Source: Bacteroidota bacterium (GTDB lineage Bacteria > Bacteroidota > Bacteroidia > Chitinophagales > Chitinophagaceae). Taken from it: a stretch of 64,000 nucleotides of DNA. Both the position numbers and the translations under genes were made by a program. How positions within the stretch are numbered: position 1 is the stretch's first letter; every line of letters begins with the position of its first letter. Below are positions 1 through 7,844 of this stretch, in pieces. Where the stretch lies: contig VBAR01000003.1 of assembly GCA_005882315.1 (NCBI GenBank), positions 665,931 to 729,930 of the forward strand, written 5' to 3'. The notes under the pieces were generated by a model. The model did not search any database. It was not told the origin of the DNA and worked only from the letters and a program-made list of their open reading frames with translations.

Positions 1-1
1 A

Positions 2-118
2 TTATCCCTGGCGCTGCTTGAAGCGGGGATTCTTTTTGTTAATTACATACAGCTTGCCTTTACGACGAACGATTTTGCAATCAGCGCTGCGCTTTTTAAT
101 TGATGCTCTTACTTTCAT
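2..118 (-). CDS. rpmJ: 50S ribosomal protein L36 (bL36)
   Basis: This 38-residue protein belongs to the large ribosomal subunit. The N-terminus [11 protein letters not shown] and the C-terminus NPRFKQRQG are the family's signatures. Only one cysteine (C14) is present, so the usual zinc ligands of the C-plus form are missing; this is the C-minus form common in Bacteroidota. It lies 16 bases downstream of infA on the same strand, the order seen at the end of the spc/alpha ribosomal cluster, so rpsM would be expected just beyond the window edge (inference). The stop codon is the third base triplet of the window, so the gene is complete. Confidence 0.95.
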   Translation of the reverse strand: MKVRASIKKRSADCKIVRRKGKLYVINKKNPRFKQRQG

Positions 119-134
119 TTTATTAAGCTTTGCT

Positions 135-353
135 TTACTTGTACCTGAATATTATTCTTCCCCTTGTCAAATCATACGGGCTCATTTCCACTCCCACTTT
201 ATCACCCGGAAGAATGCGTATATAGTTCATTCTCATTTTCCCGGAAATAGTTGCCAGTATTTCATGACCATTTTCAAGCTTCACTTTAAACATAGCGTTT
301 GAAAGTGCTTCAATTATTACTCCATCCTGCTTGATTAAGGCCTGTTTCGACAT
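135..353 (-). CDS. infA: Translation initiation factor IF-1
   Basis: This 72-residue OB-fold protein binds the A site of the 30S subunit during initiation. The whole protein matches the family in length and sequence, including the C-terminal stretch [18 protein letters not shown]. It is followed at 16 bases by rpmJ on the same strand, the standard arrangement. A perfect Bacteroidota -7 element lies 17 bases before the start codon and a terminator sits just upstream of it, so infA seems to begin its own transcript rather than being read from the preceding gene. Confidence 0.97.
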   Translation of the reverse strand: MSKQALIKQDGVIIEALSNAMFKVKLENGHEILATISGKMRMNYIRILPGDKVGVEMSPYDLTRGRIIFRYK

Positions 354-369
354 ATAGTTTTTGGGAGCG

Positions 370-377
370 CAAAGATA
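370..377 (-). promoter_or_regulatory. Probable -7 element of the infA-rpmJ promoter
   Basis: On the minus strand this reads TATCTTTG, a perfect match to the Bacteroidota -7 consensus TAnnTTTG, 17 bases before the infA ATG. The -33 position holds only a T-rich stretch, so that half is weak. Confidence 0.6.
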
Positions 378-400
378 TAGGTATGTGCCCGAAAAAATGA

Positions 401-430
401 AAAACCTCCTGATTTTTTTCAGGAGGTTTA
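401..430 (-). terminator. Rho-independent terminator after the 476-871 gene
   Basis: An 11-base perfect inverted repeat (arms 402-412 and 419-429, AACCTCCTGA core) with a 6-base loop is followed on the minus strand by TTTT and a further T-rich run. It sits 46 bases downstream of the hypothetical gene ending at 476 and upstream of the infA promoter, separating the two units. Confidence 0.85.
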
Positions 431-475
431 AAAATATCTGGATAACCCTGTTGACAAAGCCTAAAATAATGGCTG

Positions 476-871
476 TCAGGGCATATCAAGGTGTATTTTA
501 GTCATATCCATAAAGAGATTCTGGAAATGATGGACTCCGATAGGCATTCCGAAATGTCGTCTGTCCTCTCTCCACCACATTTCCACATTTGAGAAGTCGC
601 CTTTTTTGGGTGTTAAGAGCCTGAAAGAATCTTTCTTATACTTTACGCCACCATCCAGTTCTTCTTTTGTAAAACCGAATCGCATCAGGTGTTCTTCACT
701 CAGGCTAACCGGCGTCATATCCTCAGGACTGTACCAGAAATCCTGGACGCCATTATTTACGAGTGCCTGGTTTTCTTCCAGGCTGGTAGAAACAACTCTT
801 CCTTCACGCATTACACCATCATCATTTACCATGATAACATCTCCGGATTTAAGTTCATTGATTTTTAGCAT
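476..871 (-). CDS. Conserved hypothetical protein, 131 aa
   Basis: No function is recognised. The protein is soluble, without signal peptide or membrane segment. The N-terminal 50 residues ([19 protein letters not shown], then beta-strand-like segments) resemble a small barrel such as an SH3/KOW-like fold. The C-terminal half is rich in aromatic and charged residues ([20 protein letters not shown]). Similar proteins of this length are, to my memory, widespread in Bacteroidota, which supports a real gene. It is a single-gene unit: a terminator lies directly downstream and the next gene upstream (936-2054) ends 64 bases away. Confidence 0.75.
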   Translation of the reverse strand: MLKINELKSGDVIMVNDDGVMREGRVVSTSLEENQALVNNGVQDFWYSPEDMTPVSLSEEHLMRFGFTKEELDGGVKYKKDSFRLLTPKKGDFSNVEMWWREDRRHFGMPIGVHHFQNLFMDMTKIHLDMP

Positions 872-935
872 AGCAATCTGTTTTTTCGTTATCCGAATAT
901 AAAAAAGATTGCCAACTTCATAAAAAAGATTTTAA

Positions 936-2054
936 TCAACTTCTTTTGTGGTAGCTGATAATTGCCCAGCCATTGAACACTACAGCGAAGCCACCCATTT
1001 TCAGTAAGTGGTACTTAATATCAGCAAGATTACTTCCTTTTAAGACCACCATTCGCATGACTTCAATAAAATAAGACACCGGATTGAACCTGGTTATCCA
1101 TTTAGCCCATTCCGGCATGCTATCGATAGATGTATAGAGACCACCAAGCAATATAAAGATCATCATTAAGAAAAAGGAGAGTAACATGGCTTGCTGCTGA
1201 TTGACGGAATAGGTCGAAATAAGTAAACCCAAACCTAAAACTGCGAGGAGATAAACAGCAGCAAAAACATAGATAGTAAAAAAGCTTCCGGCAGGAATAA
1301 TCCCATATGCCAGCCTTGCAATTGTTAACCCAATGGTGAGTACGACCAATCCCAGGATCCAAAAAGGCAAAAGTTTTCCAAGGATAAAGTGAAATTTCTT
1401 TATTGGGGTCACATTGATCTGCTCAATGGTGCCGATCTCTTTTTCTTTTACAATATTAATAGCAGCGAGATTGGAACCTACCATGGTCAATAAAATAACA
1501 AGTATGCCAGGCACCATGAAGTATTTATAATTCAGCAACGGATTGAACCAGTTGGATGATGTTATTTCTATTTGTGTTTCGGGACTGAATTTTGGAAACT
1601 GAATCCACTCGGCCCTTACTTCCTTGTTAAAATCCTGGATGATCGTTCGCAGGTAGGCTCCGCCAAGATTTGCTTTTGTTCCGTTGATGGCATTTAATGC
1701 AATGAAAAGCTTGGCTTCGTTTTCTTTGACCAGGTCTTTTTCAAAACGATCAGGTATTTGTAAAACAAGATCTGCATTATCTTTTTCTATTTCTTCCAGG
1801 GCATGTTCATAGGAGGCCGAATAATCAGTAAGAATAAAATATCCTGATGAAGTGATCTTATTCCTCAATTGACGTGAATATTCGGAATGATCATGATCAA
1901 CGACAGCAAGCTTGATGTTTTTAATTTCATAATCTGCCGCCCAGGGCAAAATCAGTAACTGGATTACAGGCATGATAAGAATTACCCGCAGTATTCCGGG
2001 ATCACGGAATATTTGGCGAAACTCTTTACGTAATATGAATTTTAAAGTTCTCAT
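936..2054 (-). CDS. ABC-2 type transporter permease (YbhR-like)
   Basis: This 372-residue permease is the last gene of the export operon. It shows the ABC-2 layout: a cytoplasmic N-terminus (RKEFRQIFRDPGILRV), one membrane helix at about residues 22-42, a large extracytoplasmic domain (about 45-170), then five hydrophobic helices from about 175 to 365. The stretch NIVKEKEIGTIEQINVTPIKK is the cytoplasmic loop expected to touch the ATPase. It begins 1 base after the stop of the sister permease (2056-3162), which points to translational coupling. With that sister it would form the membrane channel of an inner-membrane exporter working with the HlyD and TolC proteins of the same operon. Substrate unknown; drug or organic-anion export is inferred from the E. 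coli YbhGFSR system. Confidence 0.88.
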   Translation of the reverse strand: MRTLKFILRKEFRQIFRDPGILRVILIMPVIQLLILPWAADYEIKNIKLAVVDHDHSEYSRQLRNKITSSGYFILTDYSASYEHALEEIEKDNADLVLQIPDRFEKDLVKENEAKLFIALNAINGTKANLGGAYLRTIIQDFNKEVRAEWIQFPKFSPETQIEITSSNWFNPLLNYKYFMVPGILVILLTMVGSNLAAINIVKEKEIGTIEQINVTPIKKFHFILGKLLPFWILGLVVLTIGLTIARLAYGIIPAGSFFTIYVFAAVYLLAVLGLGLLISTYSVNQQQAMLLSFFLMMIFILLGGLYTSIDSMPEWAKWITRFNPVSYFIEVMRMVVLKGSNLADIKYHLLKMGGFAVVFNGWAIISYHKRS

Positions 2055-2055
2055 A

Positions 2056-3162
2056 TCATGCTAATCTTATTTTAAATCGTTTAATAGCCATTGTTAAAAA
2101 GAATGTCATCATGCCCGCAAGTATCAGTGTTTCTTTCCAGACACCGGCTATGCTAAGCCCTTTTATCATCACTGATTTCACAATTATGTAAAACCATTTT
2201 GCGGGAACGATATTCGAAATAATTCGTAAAGGCAATGGCATATTTTCCACCGGGAACATAAAACCGCTGAGCATAATTGTCGGAAGGAATAATGCAACCA
2301 ATGAAATGAACATAGCTGTTTGTTGCGATGCGGCCCTCGCTGAAATTAATAAGCCAAGTGACAATGATACTAATGTGAATAAAATACTTTCAAATGCGAG
2401 TAACCCTATGCTTCCATTGATCGGGAGTTCAAGAGCAAACACACTTAATAATAATATAGTCGCGATATTGATGGTAGATAATAATAAATAAGGAACTGCT
2501 TTTGCAATCACTACCAATTGTGGACGCATCGGCGATACAAGCATTACTTCCATTGTGCCCATTTCTTTTTCTTTTACAATGGTGATCGCTGTCATCATCG
2601 TACATACCAACAATAATACCATCGCCATAACACCAGGCACAAAATTGAATGCGCCTTTTAATTGGGGATTGTAAAGCATCCGCATTTCTGTATTGATAGT
2701 ATATGGAAGCTTTCTATCATTTGTGATCCGGTTCTGATAATCATTGATAATTGCTGTAGCATAATTAGTGAGCTGGTTGCCCGTGTTTGGATCGGCGGCA
2801 TCAGCAATTATTTGCACTTGTGCTTTATTGAAATGCTGAAGGTCTTCACCAAAATGTTGCGGAAAAACGATAGCCAATTTTATTTTTCCCTTTCTAAATT
2901 CCTCCTCGATTTGTTTGTAAGTGACAATATTTCTTTCCAACGCAAAATAGCGGCTTGCATCTAATTGCGTAGTAAGCGATGTAGTGGCTGCATCTTTAGA
3001 ATTATCAAGTATTGCAATGTTTGCATTCTTTACTTCATTGGTTAAAGCGAATCCAAATATTACGATTTGTACGACAGGCATCCCGAGCAGGATGAACATA
3101 GTTCTTTTGTCCCGCCAGATGTGAAAGAATTCCTTTTTTACAAATGCAAAAAATTGTTTCAT
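2056..3162 (-). CDS. ABC-2 type transporter permease (YbhS-like)
   Basis: This 368-residue paralogue of the downstream permease has the same layout: N-terminal KKEFFHIWRDKRTMF, a first helix at about 22-42, a periplasmic domain, and five C-terminal helices from about 170. The ATPase-facing loop reads TIVKEKEMGTMEVMLVSPMR. It follows the second ATPase gene with a 4-base gap and precedes the second permease with a 1-base gap. Two non-identical permeases suggest a heterodimeric channel, as for YbhS/YbhR in E. coli. Confidence 0.88.
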   Translation of the reverse strand: MKQFFAFVKKEFFHIWRDKRTMFILLGMPVVQIVIFGFALTNEVKNANIAILDNSKDAATTSLTTQLDASRYFALERNIVTYKQIEEEFRKGKIKLAIVFPQHFGEDLQHFNKAQVQIIADAADPNTGNQLTNYATAIINDYQNRITNDRKLPYTINTEMRMLYNPQLKGAFNFVPGVMAMVLLLVCTMMTAITIVKEKEMGTMEVMLVSPMRPQLVVIAKAVPYLLLSTINIATILLLSVFALELPINGSIGLLAFESILFTLVSLSLGLLISARAASQQTAMFISLVALFLPTIMLSGFMFPVENMPLPLRIISNIVPAKWFYIIVKSVMIKGLSIAGVWKETLILAGMMTFFLTMAIKRFKIRLA

Positions 3163-3166
3163 ATAA

Positions 3167-3913
3167 TCAATCCGCTGCTCTTACAGCTTTTCTTGCTAAC
3201 ATTAAAAACACTTCATCCATAGTTGAGGCATTATATGTCTGCTTCAATTGAGATGGTGTATCCAGTGCCTCTATTCTTCCATCTACCATTATACTTACAC
3301 GATTACAATATTCCGCTTCATCCATATAATGTGTCGTAACAAATACGGTTATTCCTTTATCTGCCCCTTCGTAGATCATGTTCCAGAACTCTCTTCTTGT
3401 TACCGGATCAACACCGCCCGTTGGCTCATCCAAAAAAACAATTTCGGGTTCATGAAATATAGCAACTGAAAATGCAAGTTTTTGTTTCCAGCCTAATGGC
3501 AAAGATTTTACTAATGTATTCGCTTCCTTTTGCAAATGAAGATGATCAAGAATAAAAGCTGTTTTTTGTTTAATGAACTTATCCGTCATTTGATAAATGC
3601 CACCATAGAATTCCATATTCTCTTTTACTGTCAGGTCTTCATACAAAGAAAATTTCTGACTCATATAGCCAATGCTCTTTTTTATTTTTTCATTTTCTTT
3701 ATATATGTCAAAGCCTGCAACAGTTGCCTCACCTGATGTTGGTAATGAAAGACCACAAAGCATTCGCATGGCAGTTGTTTTACCAGCGCCATTGGCACCA
3801 AGAAATCCAAAGATCTCTCCTTTGTGTACATCAAAGCTGATGTGATCGACTGCAGTGAAGTCACCAAACTTCTTAGTCAGGTTATTTGCTGTTATTACTT
3901 TATCGTTGCTCAT
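3167..3913 (-). CDS. ABC transporter ATP-binding protein, second NBD
   Basis: This 248-residue ATPase energises the two permeases. Walker A is GANGAGKT (39-46), the Q-loop glutamine is Q86, Walker B is IVFLDE (ending E163), and the H-loop is TTHYMDEA (H195). The signature motif is degenerate: LPLGW (138-142) instead of LSGGQ. In E. coli YbhF two such domains are fused in one polypeptide; here they are separate genes with a 1-base gap. Together with the first NBD (which has the opposite set of defects) it should form one full and one degenerate ATP site. Confidence 0.92.
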   Translation of the reverse strand: MSNDKVITANNLTKKFGDFTAVDHISFDVHKGEIFGFLGANGAGKTTAMRMLCGLSLPTSGEATVAGFDIYKENEKIKKSIGYMSQKFSLYEDLTVKENMEFYGGIYQMTDKFIKQKTAFILDHLHLQKEANTLVKSLPLGWKQKLAFSVAIFHEPEIVFLDEPTGGVDPVTRREFWNMIYEGADKGITVFVTTHYMDEAEYCNRVSIMVDGRIEALDTPSQLKQTYNASTMDEVFLMLARKAVRAAD

Positions 3914-3914
3914 C

Positions 3915-4829
3915 TTAATTTTTCATTAATGCAATAAAACAATCTTCTATATCTGGTTGAGCCGGCTGCAAAACTGCATTTTCATTATTATGCTCTGCAA
4001 TAAATTGACGAAGCAATGGTTCACCGGACCTATCTTTCATCACCACATGATGAAACTCGCCAAAAGGATAAACATCTTCTACAAAATCTTTTTGCAGTAA
4101 CTCATTTAATAGTTGAAGCATCTTTGTTGATTTCACCGCCCATAATGGTTTTGAAAAACTATCAACTATACCCTGCGGGGTACTAATCGAAAGAATTTTT
4201 CCTGTTTGAATCAATGCAACCTTATCACATAAACTTGCTTCGTCCATATAAGGTGTAGAAACGAGAATGGTGATTCCTTGTTTCTTTAAACCCTTCAACA
4301 TTTCCCAGAATTCTTTACGGCTTACTGCATCTACGCCTGTTGTAGGTTCATCCAAAAACAAAACAGAAGGACGGTGTATCAATGCACAGCTCAATGCCAG
4401 TTTTTGTTTCATCCCCCCGGAGAGTTTCCCAGCTTTACGTTTTTTAAATGGCTCGATCTGTACATAGATATCTTTTATCAGGTCGTAATTTTCTTCGATA
4501 GTTGTATTGAATATCGTTGCAAAGAAGTTGAGATTTTCTTCCACTGATAAATCAGGATACAGTGAAAACTTTCCTGGCATATATCCAACTCTTTTTCTTA
4601 TTACTTTAAAATCTTTTATTACATCAAAGCCGTCTACAGTTGCTTTTCCGCTATCAGCCAGCAATAATGTTGTAAGTATCCTGAACAAAGAAGTCTTCCC
4701 TGCTCCATCTGGACCGATGATGCCATATAACTCTCCTTGTTGCACATCAAAAGAAACATCACTTAATGCAGCTACCTCTTTTTTCTTGCCGTAGGTCTTA
4801 ATGATATTTTCTACAACGACTGATTGCAT
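3915..4829 (-). CDS. ABC transporter ATP-binding protein, first NBD
   Basis: This 304-residue ATPase has Walker A GPDGAGKT (39-46), the canonical signature LSGGM (136-140) and Walker B VLFLDE (156-161). The Q-loop position reads MPGKFS, with glycine in place of glutamine at 86, and the H-loop reads STPYMDEA, with proline in place of histidine. The C-terminal extension beyond about residue 215 is not part of the ATPase core. The gene follows the HlyD-like gene with a 1-base gap. Its missing Q and H residues are matched by the intact ones in the second NBD, which suggests a heterodimer with one catalytic site. Confidence 0.92.
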   Translation of the reverse strand: MQSVVVENIIKTYGKKKEVAALSDVSFDVQQGELYGIIGPDGAGKTSLFRILTTLLLADSGKATVDGFDVIKDFKVIRKRVGYMPGKFSLYPDLSVEENLNFFATIFNTTIEENYDLIKDIYVQIEPFKKRKAGKLSGGMKQKLALSCALIHRPSVLFLDEPTTGVDAVSRKEFWEMLKGLKKQGITILVSTPYMDEASLCDKVALIQTGKILSISTPQGIVDSFSKPLWAVKSTKMLQLLNELLQKDFVEDVYPFGEFHHVVMKDRSGEPLLRQFIAEHNNENAVLQPAQPDIEDCFIALMKN

Positions 4830-4830
4830 T

Positions 4831-5772
4831 TTACTTCAGTTTTACTTCGCCATACATTCCTATTTTCAAAAAACCGTCATTCTTCACTCTTACTTTTATA
4901 GCATATACAAGGTTCGCCCTTTCTTCTTTTGTCTGAATTGTTTTAGGCGTAAACTCTGCTTTATCAGAAATCCAGATGATGGTCCCGTTGTATTCTTTAT
5001 ATTTTTTTGCGCCTTCATCAATCATGACCTTTACTTGCTGGCCTAATTTGATAGTTGGCAACTGAACTCCCGTTACATAAGCTCTCAGGTTCAGTTCTGA
5101 TAAATCAGCGATCTTGTACAAAGCTTTGCCTGCTGACGTTACTTCTCCTGCCTCAGCATATTTGCTTATTACCGTTCCGGTAGTTGGGTTTACAATATTT
5201 GCTCTTTGCTCCTGGTCTTTCAATTGTGCAATTCTTTTATTTAATGGCTCTGTTTCGCTGAGTATGCTTCGGTTTTGCGTAGCGATATTATTTTTTTGAA
5301 CATTTATCTGCTGTTGTGTTACACTCATGCTTTTTTTCACCACATCGATCTGCGCATTGATGTCATCGAGTTGCTTACCGGTTGCAGCATCTGCTTTTAA
5401 AAGATTTTCAATCCTTGTTTTTTCATGCAGCATATTATCCAACTGGGACTGCTGTACGGCAAGCTGGTTTTGCAGTAATTGTACTTGCGGAGTTACATCA
5501 GAGGTTTTTTCGCTTAATGCGTTAATACTTGCTTCCACCTGTTCCAGTTGCAAGGAAATATTTGTGGCATCAACTGTTCCAATGATACTGTCTTTGCTTA
5601 ACTGCATTCCTTCTTTTACATTAAATGAAAGGATCTTACCTGATAATTCTGATGAAACGATCACTTCATCCGCTTCAAATGTACCCGAAGCATCAAATCC
5701 GTTTCCATTTCCATTACAGCCTGCAATTATTAAAGCGATCCCGGCTGTTGCTGTAAAAAATAATTTCTTCAT
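4831..5772 (-). CDS. HlyD/EmrA-family periplasmic adaptor lipoprotein (YbhG-like)
   Basis: This 313-residue membrane-fusion protein bridges the inner-membrane ABC transporter and the outer-membrane channel. It opens with a lipoprotein signal ending IIAGC (lipidated C19). A first half-lipoyl segment (about 30-65, FEADEVIVSSELSGKI) is followed by a long coiled coil (about 75-180, rich in Q, L and N). The second lipoyl half and a beta-barrel domain follow (TTGTVISKYAEAGEVTSAGK, then to the C-terminus). It sits between the TolC gene (10-base gap) and the ATPase genes (1-base gap). Confidence 0.9.
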   Translation of the reverse strand: MKKLFFTATAGIALIIAGCNGNGNGFDASGTFEADEVIVSSELSGKILSFNVKEGMQLSKDSIIGTVDATNISLQLEQVEASINALSEKTSDVTPQVQLLQNQLAVQQSQLDNMLHEKTRIENLLKADAATGKQLDDINAQIDVVKKSMSVTQQQINVQKNNIATQNRSILSETEPLNKRIAQLKDQEQRANIVNPTTGTVISKYAEAGEVTSAGKALYKIADLSELNLRAYVTGVQLPTIKLGQQVKVMIDEGAKKYKEYNGTIIWISDKAEFTPKTIQTKEERANLVYAIKVRVKNDGFLKIGMYGEVKLK

Positions 5773-5782
5773 TTCCGCTGGT

Positions 5783-7051
5783 TTATTGTTTTCCTGAAAT
5801 TGTTTGATAATTTATTTGCGCCTGTAATAGTTGTATTTGGTGTGTAATTAAACTTTGCCTGGCCAGGTCTTCCGCATTTACTTCACGCAGGTAATCGTTG
5901 GCGTTGATCACACCATTTTCAAGTTGTGCTTTAGCCGCATCTTTTATTTGTAACCGCAGATCGATGATCTCCTTATCTGTACGAACAAGCTGCTGCAACT
6001 TATCTACTTCAGAATACTGCTGTTTTAGTTGTGTATTTGTATTGAGCAAAAAAACTTCCTTTTGGATGTCAATTGTTTTCAGATTCAGCTCTAAAATTTT
6101 CTTTTCTCTTTTTTCAGTGTATAGTCCTCCAATTGACCAGCTCATTCTGATTCCCGTGGTATAAAAGAAATCAAAATCATTTTTGAAAAGATTCAGAGCG
6201 GGTCGACCATAACCACCCTGGAAGAACAAACTTGCTTTTGGTCTGTTTCTGGAGTCAACTAAATTGAACTGGCTTCCTAATAATTTCTCCTGCGTAGAAT
6301 ATAATTTTAACTCTGGTCTTTGTATATCGTTTGTAAGAGCTGAACCGTCAGTAGTGGGTCTTTCGAGTTTTGTATTCTCTGGTAATTGTTGATTGATGAA
6401 CAAGCCCAATACATCGATATATCCTTTTCTTGATGCTTTCAATTCAATGGCCCGCTGATCGGTTTTGAGAAGTTCTGCTTTTAATACATTCAAATTGGAT
6501 TTGAATGCAACGCCATTATTTACCTGGGCCTCTACTCTTTTTATTCCGTTATTCAGATCTGTTTTTATCAGGTCGATTTGTTTCAATTGTTCATCGAGAT
6601 ACAATACGCCAAGAAAAAGCTGATTGATCCTTTCTTTAATTTTATACAATTCAACTTCTATTTTCTGCTGTTCAACTTCATCAGAAAGTCCCTGCATATT
6701 TTTTTGTTGTTTGATAGCACCGCCATCATAGATCAGTTGATTGACATCAGCCAATAATTTGTATTGATCTTTATCCAGGATCTGTACAATAACTCCAGGG
6801 GGAATACCTGGTAAATTCGGTTCTGTGACCGCAGATTGATAAGTAGCCTGCCCGCTAAAAAATATTTGGGGGAGAAATCCCTTACCAAGATTATCAACTG
6901 AATATTCCGAAGTTTGTTTTATCAGCTCCCGTTGTTTGATCAACGGATAATTCTGCTGAGCCAGCTCGTAAGCTTTTTGCAAACTCAGGTTCCCTGTCTG
7001 TGCATTAAGCAATCCTGGTAAAAAAAAGATCGCTGTTAGTAGTCGTTTCAT
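5783..7051 (-). CDS. TolC-family outer membrane efflux protein
   Basis: This 422-residue outer-membrane channel protein has a signal peptide (MKRLLTAIFFLPGLLNAQT) and two repeated halves with long helices, typical of the OEP fold. LQKAYELAQQNYPLIKQREL marks the first helix, and a similar pattern recurs with ELKLYSTQEKLLGSQF. The length is normal for the family. Its place between the TetR gene (5-base gap) and the adaptor gene shows it serves this tripartite exporter. The E. coli ybhGFSR operon lacks its own TolC, so this is an expanded version. Confidence 0.9.
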   Translation of the reverse strand: MKRLLTAIFFLPGLLNAQTGNLSLQKAYELAQQNYPLIKQRELIKQTSEYSVDNLGKGFLPQIFFSGQATYQSAVTEPNLPGIPPGVIVQILDKDQYKLLADVNQLIYDGGAIKQQKNMQGLSDEVEQQKIEVELYKIKERINQLFLGVLYLDEQLKQIDLIKTDLNNGIKRVEAQVNNGVAFKSNLNVLKAELLKTDQRAIELKASRKGYIDVLGLFINQQLPENTKLERPTTDGSALTNDIQRPELKLYSTQEKLLGSQFNLVDSRNRPKASLFFQGGYGRPALNLFKNDFDFFYTTGIRMSWSIGGLYTEKREKKILELNLKTIDIQKEVFLLNTNTQLKQQYSEVDKLQQLVRTDKEIIDLRLQIKDAAKAQLENGVINANDYLREVNAEDLARQSLITHQIQLLQAQINYQTISGKQ

Positions 7052-7056
7052 AAAAA

Positions 7057-7683
7057 CTATTTCTTAATAGAGTCAATAATAAATTTCGGAATCTCTGTTT
7101 TCCGTTGTTCCATTATTTGTTTAAACTGCGCCTCGCTCAACCGCAGGTTCCTAGTCATCATTGGTTTGGCAACAAAGGGAAAAATCGTCATGGATAAAAG
7201 ATTCATGAGCAAATGAAGGGGTTGAATTCTTTTGATAGTCCCCCTCTTAATTTCTGCTTCGATCTGTTCAAGAAATTTTGCGGGTTTTGGCAAATTTTCC
7301 TTGCCCCAAATTTTATACATAAACTGATCCGGGTCACGGTTGATCTCATTCATTACAAACCATGGCAGGAAAGGGTTCTCCTGCATTTCATCAATATATT
7401 CGGTTACAAAATTTTCAATCTTTCCAAAAAGTGGGATATCTGAATTGAAGATAGCATTGATCTTAGGAAAAAATTTCTGGGCTTCGGCAAGGAATACAAC
7501 TTCAAACAATTTGTCTTTATCCGTGAAATAATAATGCAGTAATGCTTTATTAATACCAGCTTCATTTGCTATATCCTGCATACGGGCACCCGCCATGCCT
7601 TTTGTCATGAACACCTTTTGAGCTGCTGCCAGGATCTTTTCTTCAGCAGAGCCATCCTTAATATTTTTTTTCTTTTTAACCAT
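7057..7683 (-). CDS. TetR/AcrR-family repressor of the export operon (CecR-like)
   Basis: This 208-residue repressor has an N-terminal helix-turn-helix (EKILAAAQKVFMTKGMAGAR, then MQDIANEAGINKALLHYYF at about 30-50) and a helical ligand-binding domain. I place the start at the ATG at 7683 (MVKKKKN). A longer reading would begin with TTG at 7707, but that codon lies inside the -7 promoter element, so the message could not include it. The gene heads the seven-gene operon, the same order as cecR-ybhGFSR in E. coli with a TolC gene inserted. Two tandem palindromes overlapping the start codon are the obvious operator for autorepression. Confidence 0.9.
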   Translation of the reverse strand: MVKKKKNIKDGSAEEKILAAAQKVFMTKGMAGARMQDIANEAGINKALLHYYFTDKDKLFEVVFLAEAQKFFPKINAIFNSDIPLFGKIENFVTEYIDEMQENPFLPWFVMNEINRDPDQFMYKIWGKENLPKPAKFLEQIEAEIKRGTIKRIQPLHLLMNLLSMTIFPFVAKPMMTRNLRLSEAQFKQIMEQRKTEIPKFIIDSIKK

Positions 7684-7702
7684 ATGGTTTAACCATTTGG
7701 TT
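7678..7702. promoter_or_regulatory. Tandem palindromic operator for the TetR repressor
   Basis: AACCATATGGTT (7678-7689) is a perfect 12-base palindrome and AACCATTTGGTT (7691-7702) is the same with one central mismatch. Their centres are 13 bases apart. They lie between the -7 element and the regulator's start codon and include the ATG itself, so a bound repressor would block the start of transcription. Binding by this TetR is inferred from position. Confidence 0.75.
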
Positions 7703-7704
7703 AA

Positions 7705-7712
7705 CAAATGTA
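7705..7712 (-). promoter_or_regulatory. Probable -7 element of the export operon
   Basis: On the minus strand this reads TACATTTG, a perfect TAnnTTTG match, directly upstream of the tandem operator and 21 bases before the TetR ATG. The transcript would have a very short leader. Confidence 0.55.
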
Positions 7713-7806
7713 GGAAGAGATTGTTTGCAGAAAAATTATTTCTTGTGAATTGACGATTTTAAAGTGTGGATTGAAGAATTAAGGAGATGAATATTGGAAG
7801 AGGCAT

Positions 7807-7832
7807 AAAAAAAGGGTCTTTTTCAAGACCCC
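7807..7832 (-). terminator. Rho-independent terminator after the NmrA-like gene
   Basis: The stem GGGTCTT/AAGACCC (7814-7820 and 7825-7831) with a 4-base loop is followed on the minus strand by seven T. It begins 13 bases after the stop of the 7845-8795 gene and ends that unit before the export operon. Confidence 0.85.
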
Positions 7833-7844
7833 GATAGTAGTTGA

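Noticed and set aside
7684-7707. TTG at 7707 as start of the TetR gene
   Set aside because: It lies within the -7 promoter element, ahead of the likely transcription start; the ATG at 7683 fits.
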